From Planctomycetales bacterium (GTDB taxonomy: Bacteria > Planctomycetota > Planctomycetia > Pirellulales > Pirellulaceae), in the NCBI GenBank assembly GCA_020427005.1, contig JAGQOY010000050.1, positions 1 through 38,031 on the forward strand: a stretch of DNA of 38,031 bases, given 5' to 3'. Shown here piece after piece: positions 1 to 9,952 of this stretch. The position numbers and the translations under genes were made by a program. The number at the start of each line of letters is the position of its first letter. Position 1 is the stretch's first letter. The notes below the pieces were generated by a model. The model did not search any database. It was not told the origin of the DNA and saw only the letters and a program-made list of their open reading frames with translations.

Positions 1-1
1 C

Positions 2-355
2 TATTGCATCGAAGAATTTCCCGAATTTGTTGAGGTATACAAACATTTTCAGAAAACGGCAGACGTGAGAGTTCTCTCAGTCTCTTGTTCGGCGGGTCCC
101 GAAATGGACTTGGACTCGTTGAGAAAGCAAACTCAAGAGTTCTTGACGATGCGAGATCCAGAGATGCAAGTTTTCTGCGATAGTGCGGGCATGACAAGGC
201 AGCAACTTGCCATGTTGTTTCCGGGTGGAACGTTTGCGTATCCAACTACCGTTGTAGTCGATAAGAAAGGCAAAATCGCCAAAGTCATGCTGGGCGCCTT
301 GCCGGGCGAAATGAAATCACTCATTGCCTTGATTGAGCAATTGCGGCAGGCCTAA
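2..355 (+). CDS. Thioredoxin-like protein, C-terminal part (5' end outside window)
   Basis: The reading frame is open from base 2, so the true start lies upstream of the window. The visible 117 residues begin Tyr-Cys-Ile-Glu-Glu-Phe-Pro, which fits the second Cys of a CxxC motif followed by the EFP stretch of TlpA/AhpC-TSA-like thioredoxin folds. Near the C-terminus, YPTTVVVDKKGKI with the cis-Pro context and a following Gly-rich turn matches the family. A role in thiol-disulfide exchange, probably outside the cytoplasm, is inferred. The first Cys and any signal peptide cannot be seen. No terminator is obvious in the 200 bp that follow. Confidence 0.7.
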   Translation, partial: YCIEEFPEFVEVYKHFQKTADVRVLSVSCSAGPEMDLDSLRKQTQEFLTMRDPEMQVFCDSAGMTRQQLAMLFPGGTFAYPTTVVVDKKGKIAKVMLGALPGEMKSLIALIEQLRQA

Positions 356-566
356 AAACAAAAAATCGCTGATGAAACTGGTAGGTGGAGATAAGCCCTG
401 CTGGGAAATTTTTTCCGACTTATGCCTGATTATTGTCAGTCTCAACGGCAGTGTGGAGCCGAAACGGTACACAGGTTGCAGCTGAATTTCAATTCCGGCG
501 GAGATTCTGCCAAGTTGAAGCATTCACACATGAGGGCGACCAAGCTCTTTGGAAATTATGAAAACT

Positions 567-1520
567 ATGGCAGACGATTACTACAAGTTGCTTGACGTAT
601 CCAAAACGGCTACGCAGGCGGAAATCCAAAAATCGTACAGGAAGTTAGCGCGCAAATATCACCCGGACCTAAACCCGGACGACAAAGTTGCGCAACAGAA
701 ATTCAAAGACATTCAAAACGCATACGAAGTATTGAATGATCCCGAAAAACGAAAGATGTACGATCAATTCGGTCCCCAATTTGAGCGCATGGCGGCTGGT
801 GGGGCACATCCTGGCGGCCCTGGGGGCTTTAGTTTTGAAGACATTTTTCAGGGCGGACCAGGCGGCGGTGGCTTTCAATTCGAAGGGGATATTGGGGACA
901 TTTTTCGCCAGTTCACTGGTGGAGGGGCCAAAGCAGCTGGCGGACGCAAAGGCCGAGCGCAAGCTAAAGGTGCCGATCTGAGTGCCGAGTTGACGGTGCC
1001 TTTTAATACGGCCGTATTAGGTGGCGAAGCTTCGATTGCCCTGCATCGCGGGGGCAAATATGAAACGATCGCTGTAAAAATTCCTCCAGGTGTAGAGACA
1101 GGCAAAAAGATACGATTGCGAGGACAAGGCGAAAACGGACCAGCAGGTAAAGGGGATTTGCTAATTACGATGACCGTCGCTTCGCATCCGTATTTTAAGC
1201 GCCAAGGGGAAAACCTAGAATTAAAACTTCCCATCACGCTCGGTGAAGCCGCTCTGGGCGCCACCGTGGATGTTCCAACTCCTAGCGGTACAATTGCACT
1301 TCGCATTCCACCCGGTAGCAGCGGTGGTCGGCGATTGAGAATTAAAGGGCAGGGCGTGCGCGGAGTAAGTGGAGCCGCAGGAGACATGTTCGTTGAGTTG
1401 CAGATAAAGCTTCCTGAACAACTGGGTACATCGGATCAGCTTGATGAAAAAATCCAACAAGCAGTTGAGCAGATCGAGAAACTCTATACCGGCACTCCCC
1501 GCTCAGGAATCATCTGGTAA
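567..1520 (+). CDS. CbpA/DnaJ-type J-domain co-chaperone (no zinc finger)
   Basis: This 317-residue protein starts MADDYYKLLDVS, the usual J-domain opening. The HPD motif lies in the helix II-III loop (KYHPDLNPDD), followed by a Gly/Phe-rich linker at about residues 75-125 and two DnaJ C-terminal beta domains (IPPGVETGKKIRLRGQG, then a second copy near residue 255). There is no Cys-rich zinc finger, so it is a type II/CbpA-like Hsp40. It would stimulate DnaK ATPase and deliver clients in the cytoplasm. ATG 567 was chosen because homologues begin there; in-frame ATG 558 and TTG 549 are alternatives. Its last 77 bases overlap rnpA in another frame. Confidence 0.92.
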   Translation: MADDYYKLLDVSKTATQAEIQKSYRKLARKYHPDLNPDDKVAQQKFKDIQNAYEVLNDPEKRKMYDQFGPQFERMAAGGAHPGGPGGFSFEDIFQGGPGGGGFQFEGDIGDIFRQFTGGGAKAAGGRKGRAQAKGADLSAELTVPFNTAVLGGEASIALHRGGKYETIAVKIPPGVETGKKIRLRGQGENGPAGKGDLLITMTVASHPYFKRQGENLELKLPITLGEAALGATVDVPTPSGTIALRIPPGSSGGRRLRIKGQGVRGVSGAAGDMFVELQIKLPEQLGTSDQLDEKIQQAVEQIEKLYTGTPRSGIIW

Positions 1521-1875
1521 GTCGAATGCTGGCTTCCCGCGTAGACTGAGGATCCGTTCATCCGTTGACTTCCGAGCCGGATATGAATTGGGGAGGGTAT
1601 TTGTAAGTTCATCTCTGGTAATGCATGTTCGCTACAATGGTTCGGCGGATGCCAGGTTAGGTATCAGCGTTTCTAGACGCGTCGGGAATTCTCCCACTCG
1701 GAATCGCTGGAAACGCACGATTCGTGAAGTCTTTCGGCAGCATCGCATGCAGCTTCCGCCGGGCATCGATGTCATAGTACGTCCTCGCCGGCACGCAGAA
1801 CCACTCTATAACGCCGTTTTGGAGTCCTTTCTAAAATCGGCCAAGCAAATCAAGCGAGCCGCACAGGGAGCGTAG
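1444..1875 (+). CDS. rnpA: Ribonuclease P protein component
   Basis: The protein is about 143 residues and basic. The core from about residue 30 (LRIRSSVDFRAGYELGR) leads into the hallmark RNR-like motif (LGISVSRRVGNSPTRNRWKR, with R, N and K in the expected places) and a conserved basic C-terminal helix (IREVFRQ). It binds the P RNA and helps 5' maturation of tRNA precursors. No ATG lies between the end of the dnaJ-like gene and the conserved core, so the start must lie inside the preceding gene; ATG 1444 or TTG 1465 are candidates. The usual rpmH/yidD neighbours are absent. The overlap suggests translational coupling to the co-chaperone. Confidence 0.87.
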   Translation: MKKSNKQLSRSRNSIPALPAQESSGKSNAGFPRRLRIRSSVDFRAGYELGRVFVSSSLVMHVRYNGSADARLGISVSRRVGNSPTRNRWKRTIREVFRQHRMQLPPGIDVIVRPRRHAEPLYNAVLESFLKSAKQIKRAAQGA

Positions 1876-2061
1876 CTATTGATGCCCAGCATAAGCTGGG
1901 GATGTCTTTCTATTGTGCAACTGTGCTCACTATGAATTGGGCGCAAAATCCCTGTTCACAGGAACGATGAAAGTTGACCAGTCGCATTGATTCAGGAAAC
2001 ACCTGACGCGCCGGGGAAATTCAACTCGCGATGGGCGGGACTTTGCTGTACGATAGCAGGT

Positions 2062-2721
2062 ATGAATGCCCAATCCGCAAAATCCCACCCTCAAGATCCC
2101 CATTCTCGGGTATCACAACCTCAGGAATTTCAGCCTAAGAGCAAACAGACTGAAAATTTCGAGGGCCCCCATTCCGAGTTGCTGGCTACTGAAGCTGTAG
2201 TTAGTTACCGTCCGGCGCTGCCTGACTTTGGGTGTTTTTTGAGATGGCCGGATGCTGACCAATGGATTCATCCAGAGGATGTTTCCTTGGCGCAGGAGTT
2301 AATTCCTAGCCACCGTGTATTCGCTCGCCGAACCTGGGACGGCGAATACTATACGTTACATTATGGTGAATGCCAGATTCGCGTCCGCCCCGTGATGTGG
2401 CTGAGCGTGCAAGCGATTGACCTCGAAGTGGGGCAGGCGGTTGAGTTGCAATCGCATTTCGGTGAGTATGACGCTGGTATCTACAGAATAGGTGACATCC
2501 TATTTCAGCCTGAATCGGGAGCTATCGAATATTTCTTGATGCGAGATGCAATGCCATTACCATTGCCCATAGCTCGTGAGTTGCTTCAACCCTTGCATAT
2601 TGACCACCACCTACGAGTCGACTACTACGAACATCAGATTCCCAAGTGCCATATGGAGGCCGCAGATACTTTGGACGTGGGAAAGATTGAAGTGGACGAT
2701 GAAGCACCGACAGAATCTTGA
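2062..2721 (+). CDS. Hypothetical protein (unrecognised)
   Basis: This 219-residue soluble protein matches no family I can name with confidence. There is no signal peptide or membrane segment. The first 45 residues are polar and low in complexity; a folded part begins near LPDFGCFLRWPDADQWIHPEDV and contains many Trp/Tyr/acidic residues and a Val/Gly-rich beta pattern. The tail is acidic. ATG 2062 is preferred over in-frame TTG 1987 because AGG lies a few bases upstream. It is read in the same direction as rnpA, 186 bp downstream, and is followed by the MITE at 2792. A housekeeping role linked to rnpA is possible but unsupported. Confidence 0.6.
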   Translation: MNAQSAKSHPQDPHSRVSQPQEFQPKSKQTENFEGPHSELLATEAVVSYRPALPDFGCFLRWPDADQWIHPEDVSLAQELIPSHRVFARRTWDGEYYTLHYGECQIRVRPVMWLSVQAIDLEVGQAVELQSHFGEYDAGIYRIGDILFQPESGAIEYFLMRDAMPLPLPIARELLQPLHIDHHLRVDYYEHQIPKCHMEAADTLDVGKIEVDDEAPTES

Positions 2722-2791
2722 AACTTTCAAGCTGGCCAACAGTTGAAATTTTTCATTGAAAAAACACCGCTCAACGTCGATGCGACTCGCA
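2722..2791. other. Short non-coding gap before MITE 1
   Basis: Nothing but AT-rich spacer is visible between the stop of the upstream gene and the MITE; no T-tailed hairpin was found. Confidence 0.4.
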
Positions 2792-2916
2792 CTAGCAGGC
2801 TGCTGAAAAAGTAACCCGAAGCATCAGCGAGGGAATGTGCCCAGCCCCTCGCTGATGCTTCAAGTTATTAATTGTCCACAAGATTTTGCAAGTCGACTTT
2901 TTCATCACCCTGCTAG
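2792..2916. repeat. Palindromic MITE-like repeat, copy 1 (125 bp)
   Basis: Both ends are CTAGCAGG / CCTGCTAG, a perfect 8-bp terminal inverted repeat. The centre is a 13-bp stem (2821-2833 with 2846-2858). Related copies lie at 27207 and 37946. The right-hand CTAG contains the TAG stop codon of metH (bases 2913-2915), so the element sits exactly at the end of that gene. The CTAG at each end may be a duplicated target or part of the element. It carries no gene and would need a transposase in trans. Confidence 0.88.
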
Positions 2917-5900
2917 GTTTCGTATCCTAAATTCGGGGCTAACCAGCGTTCTACTTCGCGCAAACTGAGCTGCTTGCGTTTGGCATAGGACTGAGCTTGA
3001 TCCTGAGTGATTCGGTCAACAGCGAAATAGCGAGCATCCGGATGGGCAAAGTACAGTCCACTTACGGAAGCCGCAGGCCACATGGCAAAGGACTCCGTAA
3101 GTTTGACTCCAGTATTTGCTTCGGCATCCAGCAATTGAAACAACGTAGCCTTTTCCGTATGGTCGGGGCAAGCAGGGTAGCCAGCTGCGGGTCGAATGCC
3201 ACGGTAGCATTCATCGATGAGTTCGTCGTTCGATAAATTCTCTGAGAGTCCGAATCCCCAATCCATACGGGCTCGTCGATGTAAGTACTCGGCAAAAGCC
3301 TCGGCTAGACGATCGGCCAAGGCTTTCACAAGAATGCTGTTGTAGTCGTCTCCTGCGGCTTCGTACTCACGTGCCACTTCAAAAGCTCCATCTCCGGCGG
3401 TTACGACAAAGGCACCCAAATAATCAGCTCTGCCACTTTCGGTAGGGGCAATGTAGTCTGCCAGAGATCGGTAGTGCAATTGACCCGGACGCTGCCACTG
3501 TTGACGTAGAAAATGAAAGGTTGCAATCTTTTGTAAGTGTTCGCTGGAGGCATACAAGTGCACATCTTCACCATCACTCATGGCAGGCCAAAACCCGTAG
3601 GCTGCATGAGCTTTGATGCGTCCTTGGCCAATAATTTGATTTAGCATGTCTAATGCGTGTTCGTAAAGTTCGCGAGCCACCGGACCTCGCTTAGGGTCGT
3701 CAAAAATCTTAGGGAATTTACCTTTCAGCTCCCACGTCATGAAAAATGGCGACCAGTCAATTAGTGGTACTAGCTCCGAGATTGGGAAATCCCTGAGTAC
3801 TTTAATGCCTGTGAAAGAAGGCGTAGGTATATCAACAGTCTTCCAGTCCGTGTCAAACCGTTGAGCCAAGGCTGTATCGTAGGGCACCAATTTGACTTGC
3901 CGAGCCTGGTAGCTCGCAACTAAATCGTTTTGCAATTCGGCGTTTTCCTTGGCAAAACTGGGACGCATGGCAGGATTGCGGAGTTTCTCGACCACTCCCA
4001 CACTGCGCGAAGCGTCCAGTACATGGACAATTTCGTGGTCATATTGGGGCGCTATCTTCACCGCCGTATGTTTGGCGCTGGTTGTGGCACCACCGATCAA
4101 CAGGGGTTGGGTCATACTTAACCGCTTCATCTCTTTGGCAACATGCACCATTTCATCCAAGCTTGGAGTGATCAGGCCAGACAAGCCAATAACGTCGACT
4201 TGCTCCCGAGTGGCTGTTTCAAGAATCGTTTCGGCCGAAACCATGACGCCCAAATCGATAACTTCGAAGTTGTTGCAGGCCAAAACTACACCCACAATAT
4301 TCTTTCCGATGTCGTGTACATCACCTTTCACAGTGGCTAGCAGTATCTTTCCTCGATTGGATTGTCCCTCTAGGCCGGCTGCTGCTTTTTCCTCTTCCAT
4401 AAAGGGCATGAGGTAGGCTACGGCCTTCTTCATTACCCGGGCACTTTTGACGACCTGTGGCAGAAACATTTTGCCAGCGCCAAACAGGTCGCCGACGACG
4501 CTCATGCCATCCATGAGGGGCCCTTCGATCACATCCAGGCATCGTGAGGACAACAGCCGGGCTTCTTCAGTATCGGCTTCGATAAACTTATCAATGCCTC
4601 GGATCAGGGCTTGTTTGAGCCGCTCGGTGACGGGGCTGTCGCGCCAAGACAAATCTTCGTTTGTACTTTTCTTGCCGGAGGACTTCACGGTTTCGGCAAA
4701 CTCAAGCAGTCTCTCGGTAGCATCGGGGCGTCGATTTAGTAGCACATCTTCGACTCGTTCAATGAGATCTGCTGGGATATCTTCGTAAACAGCCAGTTGT
4801 CCTGCGTTTACAATTCCCATATCCATGCCCGCTTGAACCGCATGGTAGAGGAAAGCGGAGTGCATGGCTTCGCGAACATAGTCATTGCCGCGAAATGAGA
4901 AACTGATATTACTAACTCCACCGCTGATGCGTGCGCCAGGGCAAGTGCGTTTGATCTGCCGCACGGCCTCAATAAAATCCACTGCATAACCATTGTGTTC
5001 CTCAATGCCGGTGGCCACGGTCAAAATGTTTGGATCGAAAATAATATCTTCTGCCGGAAAGCCTACGCGTGAGGTTAGAAGTTGAAAGGCTCGTTGGCAA
5101 ATGCGAACTTTGTCTGCCTGTGAGGTAGCCTGACCATGTTCGTCAAATGCCATTACGACTACAGCTGCACCATAACGTCTGACAAGTCGAGCCTTGCGCA
5201 GAAATTCTTCTTCACCATCTTTTAAGCTAATGGAATTGACGATGGACTTGCCCTGGGTATTTTCCAGGCCAGCTAGTATCACCTCCCATTTGCTACTATC
5301 GATCATGACTGGAACGGCGGCGATGTCGCTTTCCCCGGCAATCAACCTCAAGAATCGAGTCATGGCCGCAGGGCCATCCAAAAGCGCGTCGTCCATATTG
5401 ATGTCAATAATGGTCGCGCCACCGGAAACTTGTTGACGTGCGACTTCAACCGCTTCTTCGAATTGGTCGTTGCGAATTAAGCGAGCAAACGCCCTAGAGC
5501 CGGTCACATTCGTGCGCTCGCCGATCATGGTGAAATTTGATTCTGGACGCAGGCTCAAGGGCAGGGTACCACTTAAGCGGGTATATATCGGTAAGTCAGG
5601 TTTTTGATGAGGCTTGAATTGGCCTACAGTATCGGCAATTGCCCGGATATGGTCCGGAGTCGTGCCGCAGCAGCCGCCTACAATGTTGACCCAACCTTGG
5701 CGGGCGAAGTCTCCGACCAGGTCCGCCATACTTTGAGGAGACAGGTCGTACTGTCCCATTGCATTGGGCAACCCAGCGTTTGGATAGCAGCTTATCGGAA
5801 CAGTTGCCAAATGGGAAAGTTCCTCAATATGAGCCCGCATGTGCTCGGGACCTAAGGCACAGTTCATACCCACGCTCAGCATTGGAAAATGACTGACTGC

Positions 5901-6602
5901 ATTCCAAAATGCCTCCACCGATTGACCGCTCACGAAGGTTCGCCCACCTTTGTCAAAAGTCGCGCTTAGCATCACGGGTACGCTGCGACCACTATCGGAA
6001 AAGTATTTGCTGATCGCAAACAAGCAAGCTTTCAAATTTAGAGTATCGATGACGGTTTCAGGTAGGAGAAGATCTACCTCGGCCTCAACCAGAGCGGCCA
6101 CTTGAGCGTAATAGGAATCCACCAAAGCCTGGTAGGTTGTGTTCCTATAGGCGGGATCTTCAACTTTGGTACTGATGGCAGTTTGCTTTGTTGTCGGTCC
6201 AATACTGCCAGCTACGAATCGAGGCCGGTCGGGATTCCGAGATGTAAACTCTTCCGTGGCGCGACGTGCACAGGCCACTGCAGCGGTATTGATTTCACGA
6301 ATTAGATCCAGCGGTAGTCCGAACTCTTCGATGCCGACCGGACTAGCACCAAACGTATTGGTCTCGACAATATCTGCGCCTGCTTCCAAATAGGCACGAT
6401 GAATATCTGACACACTTTCGGGATGGGTTAGGCAAAGTACGTCGGTAAAATTCTTGAGATCTCTGTCGTGCTCAGCAAATCGTTCCCCTCGCACTCGTTG
6501 CTCATCCAGACTTAATCGCTGAACCATGGTCCCCATGGCGCCGTCCAGCACCAGAATCCGTGTTGCCAGCAGCTCCCGAATATCAATTTCAAAATTACTC
6601 AT
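2913..6602 (-). CDS. metH: Cobalamin-dependent methionine synthase
   Basis: This is a 1229-residue four-module enzyme, close in length to E. coli MetH. It transfers methyl from 5-methyltetrahydrofolate to homocysteine via cobalamin. The N-terminal homocysteine module opens with [14 protein letters not shown] and has the zinc Cys residues in NCALGPEH and [11 protein letters not shown] pterin-binding module follows ([16 protein letters not shown]), then the cap and B12 module with the DxHxxG motif ([16 protein letters not shown]), and a C-terminal activation module with [18 protein letters not shown] 6602 is chosen because it gives the usual 20-residue lead to LDGxMG; an extension upstream is open but has no family support. 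The TAG stop lies in a MITE end. No cobalamin or SAM riboswitch was recognised upstream. Confidence 0.97.
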   Translation of the reverse strand: MSNFEIDIRELLATRILVLDGAMGTMVQRLSLDEQRVRGERFAEHDRDLKNFTDVLCLTHPESVSDIHRAYLEAGADIVETNTFGASPVGIEEFGLPLDLIREINTAAVACARRATEEFTSRNPDRPRFVAGSIGPTTKQTAISTKVEDPAYRNTTYQALVDSYYAQVAALVEAEVDLLLPETVIDTLNLKACLFAISKYFSDSGRSVPVMLSATFDKGGRTFVSGQSVEAFWNAVSHFPMLSVGMNCALGPEHMRAHIEELSHLATVPISCYPNAGLPNAMGQYDLSPQSMADLVGDFARQGWVNIVGGCCGTTPDHIRAIADTVGQFKPHQKPDLPIYTRLSGTLPLSLRPESNFTMIGERTNVTGSRAFARLIRNDQFEEAVEVARQQVSGGATIIDINMDDALLDGPAAMTRFLRLIAGESDIAAVPVMIDSSKWEVILAGLENTQGKSIVNSISLKDGEEEFLRKARLVRRYGAAVVVMAFDEHGQATSQADKVRICQRAFQLLTSRVGFPAEDIIFDPNILTVATGIEEHNGYAVDFIEAVRQIKRTCPGARISGGVSNISFSFRGNDYVREAMHSAFLYHAVQAGMDMGIVNAGQLAVYEDIPADLIERVEDVLLNRRPDATERLLEFAETVKSSGKKSTNEDLSWRDSPVTERLKQALIRGIDKFIEADTEEARLLSSRCLDVIEGPLMDGMSVVGDLFGAGKMFLPQVVKSARVMKKAVAYLMPFMEEEKAAAGLEGQSNRGKILLATVKGDVHDIGKNIVGVVLACNNFEVIDLGVMVSAETILETATREQVDVIGLSGLITPSLDEMVHVAKEMKRLSMTQPLLIGGATTSAKHTAVKIAPQYDHEIVHVLDASRSVGVVEKLRNPAMRPSFAKENAELQNDLVASYQARQVKLVPYDTALAQRFDTDWKTVDIPTPSFTGIKVLRDFPISELVPLIDWSPFFMTWELKGKFPKIFDDPKRGPVARELYEHALDMLNQIIGQGRIKAHAAYGFWPAMSDGEDVHLYASSEHLQKIATFHFLRQQWQRPGQLHYRSLADYIAPTESGRADYLGAFVVTAGDGAFEVAREYEAAGDDYNSILVKALADRLAEAFAEYLHRRARMDWGFGLSENLSNDELIDECYRGIRPAAGYPACPDHTEKATLFQLLDAEANTGVKLTESFAMWPAASVSGLYFAHPDARYFAVDRITQDQAQSYAKRKQLSLREVERWLAPNLGYET

Positions 6603-7017
6603 AATGGGGTGTTCTGTGATAAGGCAAGGTGTATTCATCCGTTCATCCGGATGATAGGCTGTAATTATCCATGTGATATAGAGGGGAGTCAAGGTGAAGT
6701 ATCGAAGGTCGTTTCGAAAGCACTTCAACTTGGGGACATACATGCCGGCCTGAACGTTAACAGGGATTGTAGTTTGCCCAGGCGTTTCTTTTTACCTGAT
6801 CGGTAAAAAGCTCAAGAGCCGAAAATTCGATTCCGATAACCAGATGTAAGGCGGTGGGCTATTTCCATTGTCTATACAGGCCATTCTGTGCTCGATGGTT
6901 AGATCTTGATTTTCAGCCCGACAATCCTGTAGTAGAGGGTGAGTCTCAGATGATGTCTCAAAATCAATTTGAGCCAAGATTGGGACTACGCCCTGTAGGG
7001 AACTAGGAATCTTTAAC
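6603..7017. other. Divergent intergenic region, metH / membrane-protein operon
   Basis: This 415-bp region must hold promoters for metH (leftward) and the three-gene unit (rightward). The only structure I see is a 9-bp inverted repeat at 6788-6810. Cobalamin- and SAM-riboswitch signatures were looked for on the metH side and not found. Confidence 0.5.
6788..6810. promoter_or_regulatory. 9-bp inverted repeat, possible operator
   Basis: CTTTTTACC and GGTAAAAAG are perfect inverted arms around the loop TGATC. It lies about 185 bp upstream of the metH start and 208 bp upstream of the divergent gene. No T-run follows on either side beyond the arms, so an operator is at least as likely as a terminator. 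The regulator is unknown. Confidence 0.35.
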
Positions 7018-8304
7018 ATGACACAGACCTCAACTCGGTATGGACGCCCGGCTTTCAGGGTTCGCAAATCGCCGGCGGTTGAAGAGCTTCGGGCACCCAA
7101 TTCAGCGGCGCCAATCCTGTTTCGACTTCCGGAAATCTCCACGCAGGTCAACAAGTCTAGTGCACCCACAAATGACTTGGAGAGCCAGACAAGTCATTCC
7201 ATCGATGCCCCGCCTTCTAGCGTGTTAAAGCCGGCTGAAGCTGTGTCGACTAGTCCTGCAAATGACATGCAGCAGCGTCGCAGTTGGTGGGAACACTGGT
7301 CAAGCGGGGTCGTGTTGATTCTGTTGGTAATTGCAATTGTCACTGCCAGTATCATGGTACTGCAGGAACCGCAGAGGCAATCGCGTGAAGCAACAAACGA
7401 AAGTCAGATTGCCAATGCGATGGAGTCCGAAAGCAATGGCTCACAATCTCCGGGCATGTTAGACGGAATAGAACTACCAATTGCACCTGAGAGGTTAGCG
7501 GCTCCCCCGAGAGTCGAGCTGAATAGGGATCTGGCTCAGGTTGAGCCTCACCCGATTACTACCGAACCGGATGCGGATCTTTACTCCGATACGTCTGTGA
7601 TTTCGGAAGGAGCCGCAACCGTCGAGTCCGCGGGCGTTGAAGGGTCCTTACTTTCTGCTAACCCGGTGGTTGTGGGAGCCGAAGGCGTACCAGAGACGCA
7701 AGACAATTTGCTTTCCGCCGTGGCTGACGGGGCGGAGCCAGGCTATTCAAATCTAAGCCAGGGGAATCCTAGCCAGGTAAACCAGTCCTCGGATGCTGTT
7801 TCGAGGATAGCCGGCAAAGAGGAGATTGCAGCGGATAATGAAATTCACGTACCGGCAGATTTGTCACCTGCCCCACCACCCAACGATGGTGCAAGTCCGG
7901 GATTATGGAACCCGAAAACGACTACCGCCTCTTTCCAGGGAACTGCAGGAATTCTTGAAACATCACAGCCAGCGTATGCCAGCCTTTTCACGCCTCAATC
8001 TGGAGTATCTGCATCCACCGCAAACGTTGCAACGCAGCAGGTGAACGCGGGAATCTCCAATACTTCCAGCCCAACAAACGCCTTGGGGCAGGTTGTTTCG
8101 TATGCTGGAGTAGCGGCAAATGGTCCCGTCAGTTCGTCAACACCTGAATTCGACACTCAAAAACTGTGCCTAGAATATCAACGATTCTTAGAAATGAATC
8201 GTCAGTCCATTCAGGCAAGTGGCCAGGGCAGTTTGGCTTCGCCTATCTCAACCGCTCAGCCGCCCACACAGACAGCTCAAGGCCCTTATTACCCGGTTCA
8301 ATAG
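7018..8304 (+). CDS. Single-pass membrane protein of unknown function
   Basis: The protein has 428 residues and a single clear membrane segment (GVVLILLVIAIVTASIMVLQ, around residues 96-116) after a roughly 90-residue polar N-terminus; the rest is low-complexity, Ser/Ala/Pro/Gln-rich and probably disordered outside. No enzyme motif is visible. AGGA a few bases before ATG 7018 supports the start. It is the first of three close plus-strand genes, with 53 bp to a MinD/BY-kinase-like ATPase and then an ExeA-like ATPase. By analogy with Wzc-type systems it could be the membrane anchor or activator for the split kinase, but it lacks a recognisable Wzz domain. That role is an inference only. Confidence 0.7.
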   Translation: MTQTSTRYGRPAFRVRKSPAVEELRAPNSAAPILFRLPEISTQVNKSSAPTNDLESQTSHSIDAPPSSVLKPAEAVSTSPANDMQQRRSWWEHWSSGVVLILLVIAIVTASIMVLQEPQRQSREATNESQIANAMESESNGSQSPGMLDGIELPIAPERLAAPPRVELNRDLAQVEPHPITTEPDADLYSDTSVISEGAATVESAGVEGSLLSANPVVVGAEGVPETQDNLLSAVADGAEPGYSNLSQGNPSQVNQSSDAVSRIAGKEEIAADNEIHVPADLSPAPPPNDGASPGLWNPKTTTASFQGTAGILETSQPAYASLFTPQSGVSASTANVATQQVNAGISNTSSPTNALGQVVSYAGVAANGPVSSSTPEFDTQKLCLEYQRFLEMNRQSIQASGQGSLASPISTAQPPTQTAQGPYYPVQ

Positions 8305-8357
8305 TTGGCGCGGCACATTTGCTTGCCAAGGGAGAACTCGCTAGCGAGGATTAACGC

Positions 8358-9914
8358 ATGACGCACAGCCTTAATCGAGCATTTATCAAAGCTTATGCTA
8401 AGGAACGAGCCGATCGTAATAAGGCGGTGGCCAGCAGTGCATCGTCTTCAGCGAAATCAGTTCCTACTGCAACCGAAAGCTGGGCAGAAGAGGTCACCGC
8501 GAATAGTATCGATCCATCTCCTTGGATCGTACGCTTTGATACAGCCACTGTGGACCTGCCTGCGCCACATTTTCTAAAATCGCGAGATTCGCGAACGGTC
8601 GAGGTGGTGCCAACATCGGAACCCAAGAAGCAAGCCCAAGCAACTGCACCGAGGCCAAGCCAATCTCGTTTGAGCAACAATGAAATACAGGGCAAGACCG
8701 AGACCGTGAGCACCTTGGAAACAAGGAATGTTGAAGCATCGTTGTCGAGTGAGTTCTATGCGAATTTGATAGGGGATTCGAAGTATGGTGAATCAATTCG
8801 ATCTGTGGTGAAAACTTCGCAACCCCAGGGCGGTAACGAAGACGAGTTGCGTCGAATGATTGCCGAACAAATGTTGCGGGCTGGTGGCTGGGCCGATGGC
8901 CAGATCGAAGATACTGTTTTGAGTGGGTTTCAAGCTTCGACAGTAATCGCATCGAGGGCTGACCAACCTGAGAGCACCTATCACGAAGGGTTGCCTGCGC
9001 CGATGACTGAGTCCGTTGTAGGTCAAGTACATCCAGACTTCGACGCTGACAGGTCAGGGCGGGGTGGAGAATTCCGACGACTTGATAGGCCGGTGGGAGG
9101 GAATGCGCAGTCGGTAGAATCTCCGCGCGGTGTGGAAGAAAAATCCAATCCAAACGCGAACGTTTTTGGGTTTGAATCGGTGGAGGACCAATCAACTCCA
9201 CCTGGGGCTGGGGCTAGGCAAGTAGAGGAAAACCTCCGCCAGGCTCGGCAACGCATTTTCAATCCCGTTTGGGAGGTGGATAGTCTGCAATGGCCTGACA
9301 TATGTGTTGAGCTATTGCAATCTCGGGCCGAAAGTATGGACAAGGTTGCAAAAAACCTATTCGCAGCCTGCCAGAATGGTTTACAAGTGTTGGCAATTAC
9401 AAGCCCTGACGGAGGAGAGGGGAGGACCACAGTCGCGTGCTGCCTGGCGATGCTGGCGGGCAGTAGGGGCATGAACGTGGCGATCGTTGACGGTGATGTT
9501 GAGAACCCGACTCTAATTTATCAAACAAACCTCGAGGTTGATGCCGATTGGAAACAGGCTCTGGTCAACAGTTTGCCTCTAGAAGAAGTAGCCGTGCATT
9601 CGATCGATGATCAGGTGACGCTTTTACCGTTGCTCAGTCCCGTGACACCGGATGAAATGTCTCATGCCGATGGACGAGTCGCAGACATGCTTAAGGAGCT
9701 ATCAGAGAGCTTTGATTTGGTCATCGTAGACTCCGGGCACATGAATTCGGCTCGCTGTCTGGTATCAGGGTTGGCGCAGTTTGGAGCTATCAGCGCAGCC
9801 GTGGCAGTAGTCGATTATCGCCATTCGACACAGCAATGTATTGAATCGTGTATTTACCGAATTCGCCAGGCAGGCGTTACATCAATCGGCATCGTTGAGA
9901 ATTTTGCTGCCTAG
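8358..9914 (+). CDS. BY-kinase/CpsD-like P-loop ATPase with long N-terminal extension
   Basis: This is a 518-residue protein. The first roughly 310 residues are polar with no recognised domain. The C-terminal part is a MinD/BY-kinase ATPase: deviant Walker A (SPDGGEGRTT, residues 349-358), Walker A' (VAIVDGDVENPTL) and Walker B (FDLVIVDSG). The P-loop Lys expected before Thr-Thr is Arg356, and no Tyr-rich tail is seen, so protein-tyrosine kinase activity is doubtful. Relatives control exopolysaccharide polymerisation and export at the inner membrane. A GAGGA ribosome site precedes ATG 8358. It lies between a membrane protein (53 bp) and an ExeA-like ATPase (38 bp), suggesting one transcript. 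Confidence 0.82.
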   Translation: MTHSLNRAFIKAYAKERADRNKAVASSASSSAKSVPTATESWAEEVTANSIDPSPWIVRFDTATVDLPAPHFLKSRDSRTVEVVPTSEPKKQAQATAPRPSQSRLSNNEIQGKTETVSTLETRNVEASLSSEFYANLIGDSKYGESIRSVVKTSQPQGGNEDELRRMIAEQMLRAGGWADGQIEDTVLSGFQASTVIASRADQPESTYHEGLPAPMTESVVGQVHPDFDADRSGRGGEFRRLDRPVGGNAQSVESPRGVEEKSNPNANVFGFESVEDQSTPPGAGARQVEENLRQARQRIFNPVWEVDSLQWPDICVELLQSRAESMDKVAKNLFAACQNGLQVLAITSPDGGEGRTTVACCLAMLAGSRGMNVAIVDGDVENPTLIYQTNLEVDADWKQALVNSLPLEEVAVHSIDDQVTLLPLLSPVTPDEMSHADGRVADMLKELSESFDLVIVDSGHMNSARCLVSGLAQFGAISAAVAVVDYRHSTQQCIESCIYRIRQAGVTSIGIVENFAA

Positions 9915-9952
9915 GTGGCGGACGATTTGGAAGTGCGGGACGACAGACAAAC

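Noticed and set aside
875..1387. 170-codon minus-strand frame across the co-chaperone gene
   Set aside because: The opposite strand is an unambiguous DnaJ-type protein; the frame is a shadow.
1876..1986. yidD or rpmH expected next to rnpA
   Set aside because: No frame with their signatures is present before or after rnpA.
6603..7017. Possible cobalamin or SAM riboswitch before metH
   Set aside because: No B12-box-like or SAM-type core was found on the metH side.
8494..9201. Long minus-strand open frame (235 codons) inside the BY-kinase-like gene
   Set aside because: It is antisense to a gene with clear domains, shows no family motifs, and has a composition typical of a mirrored frame.
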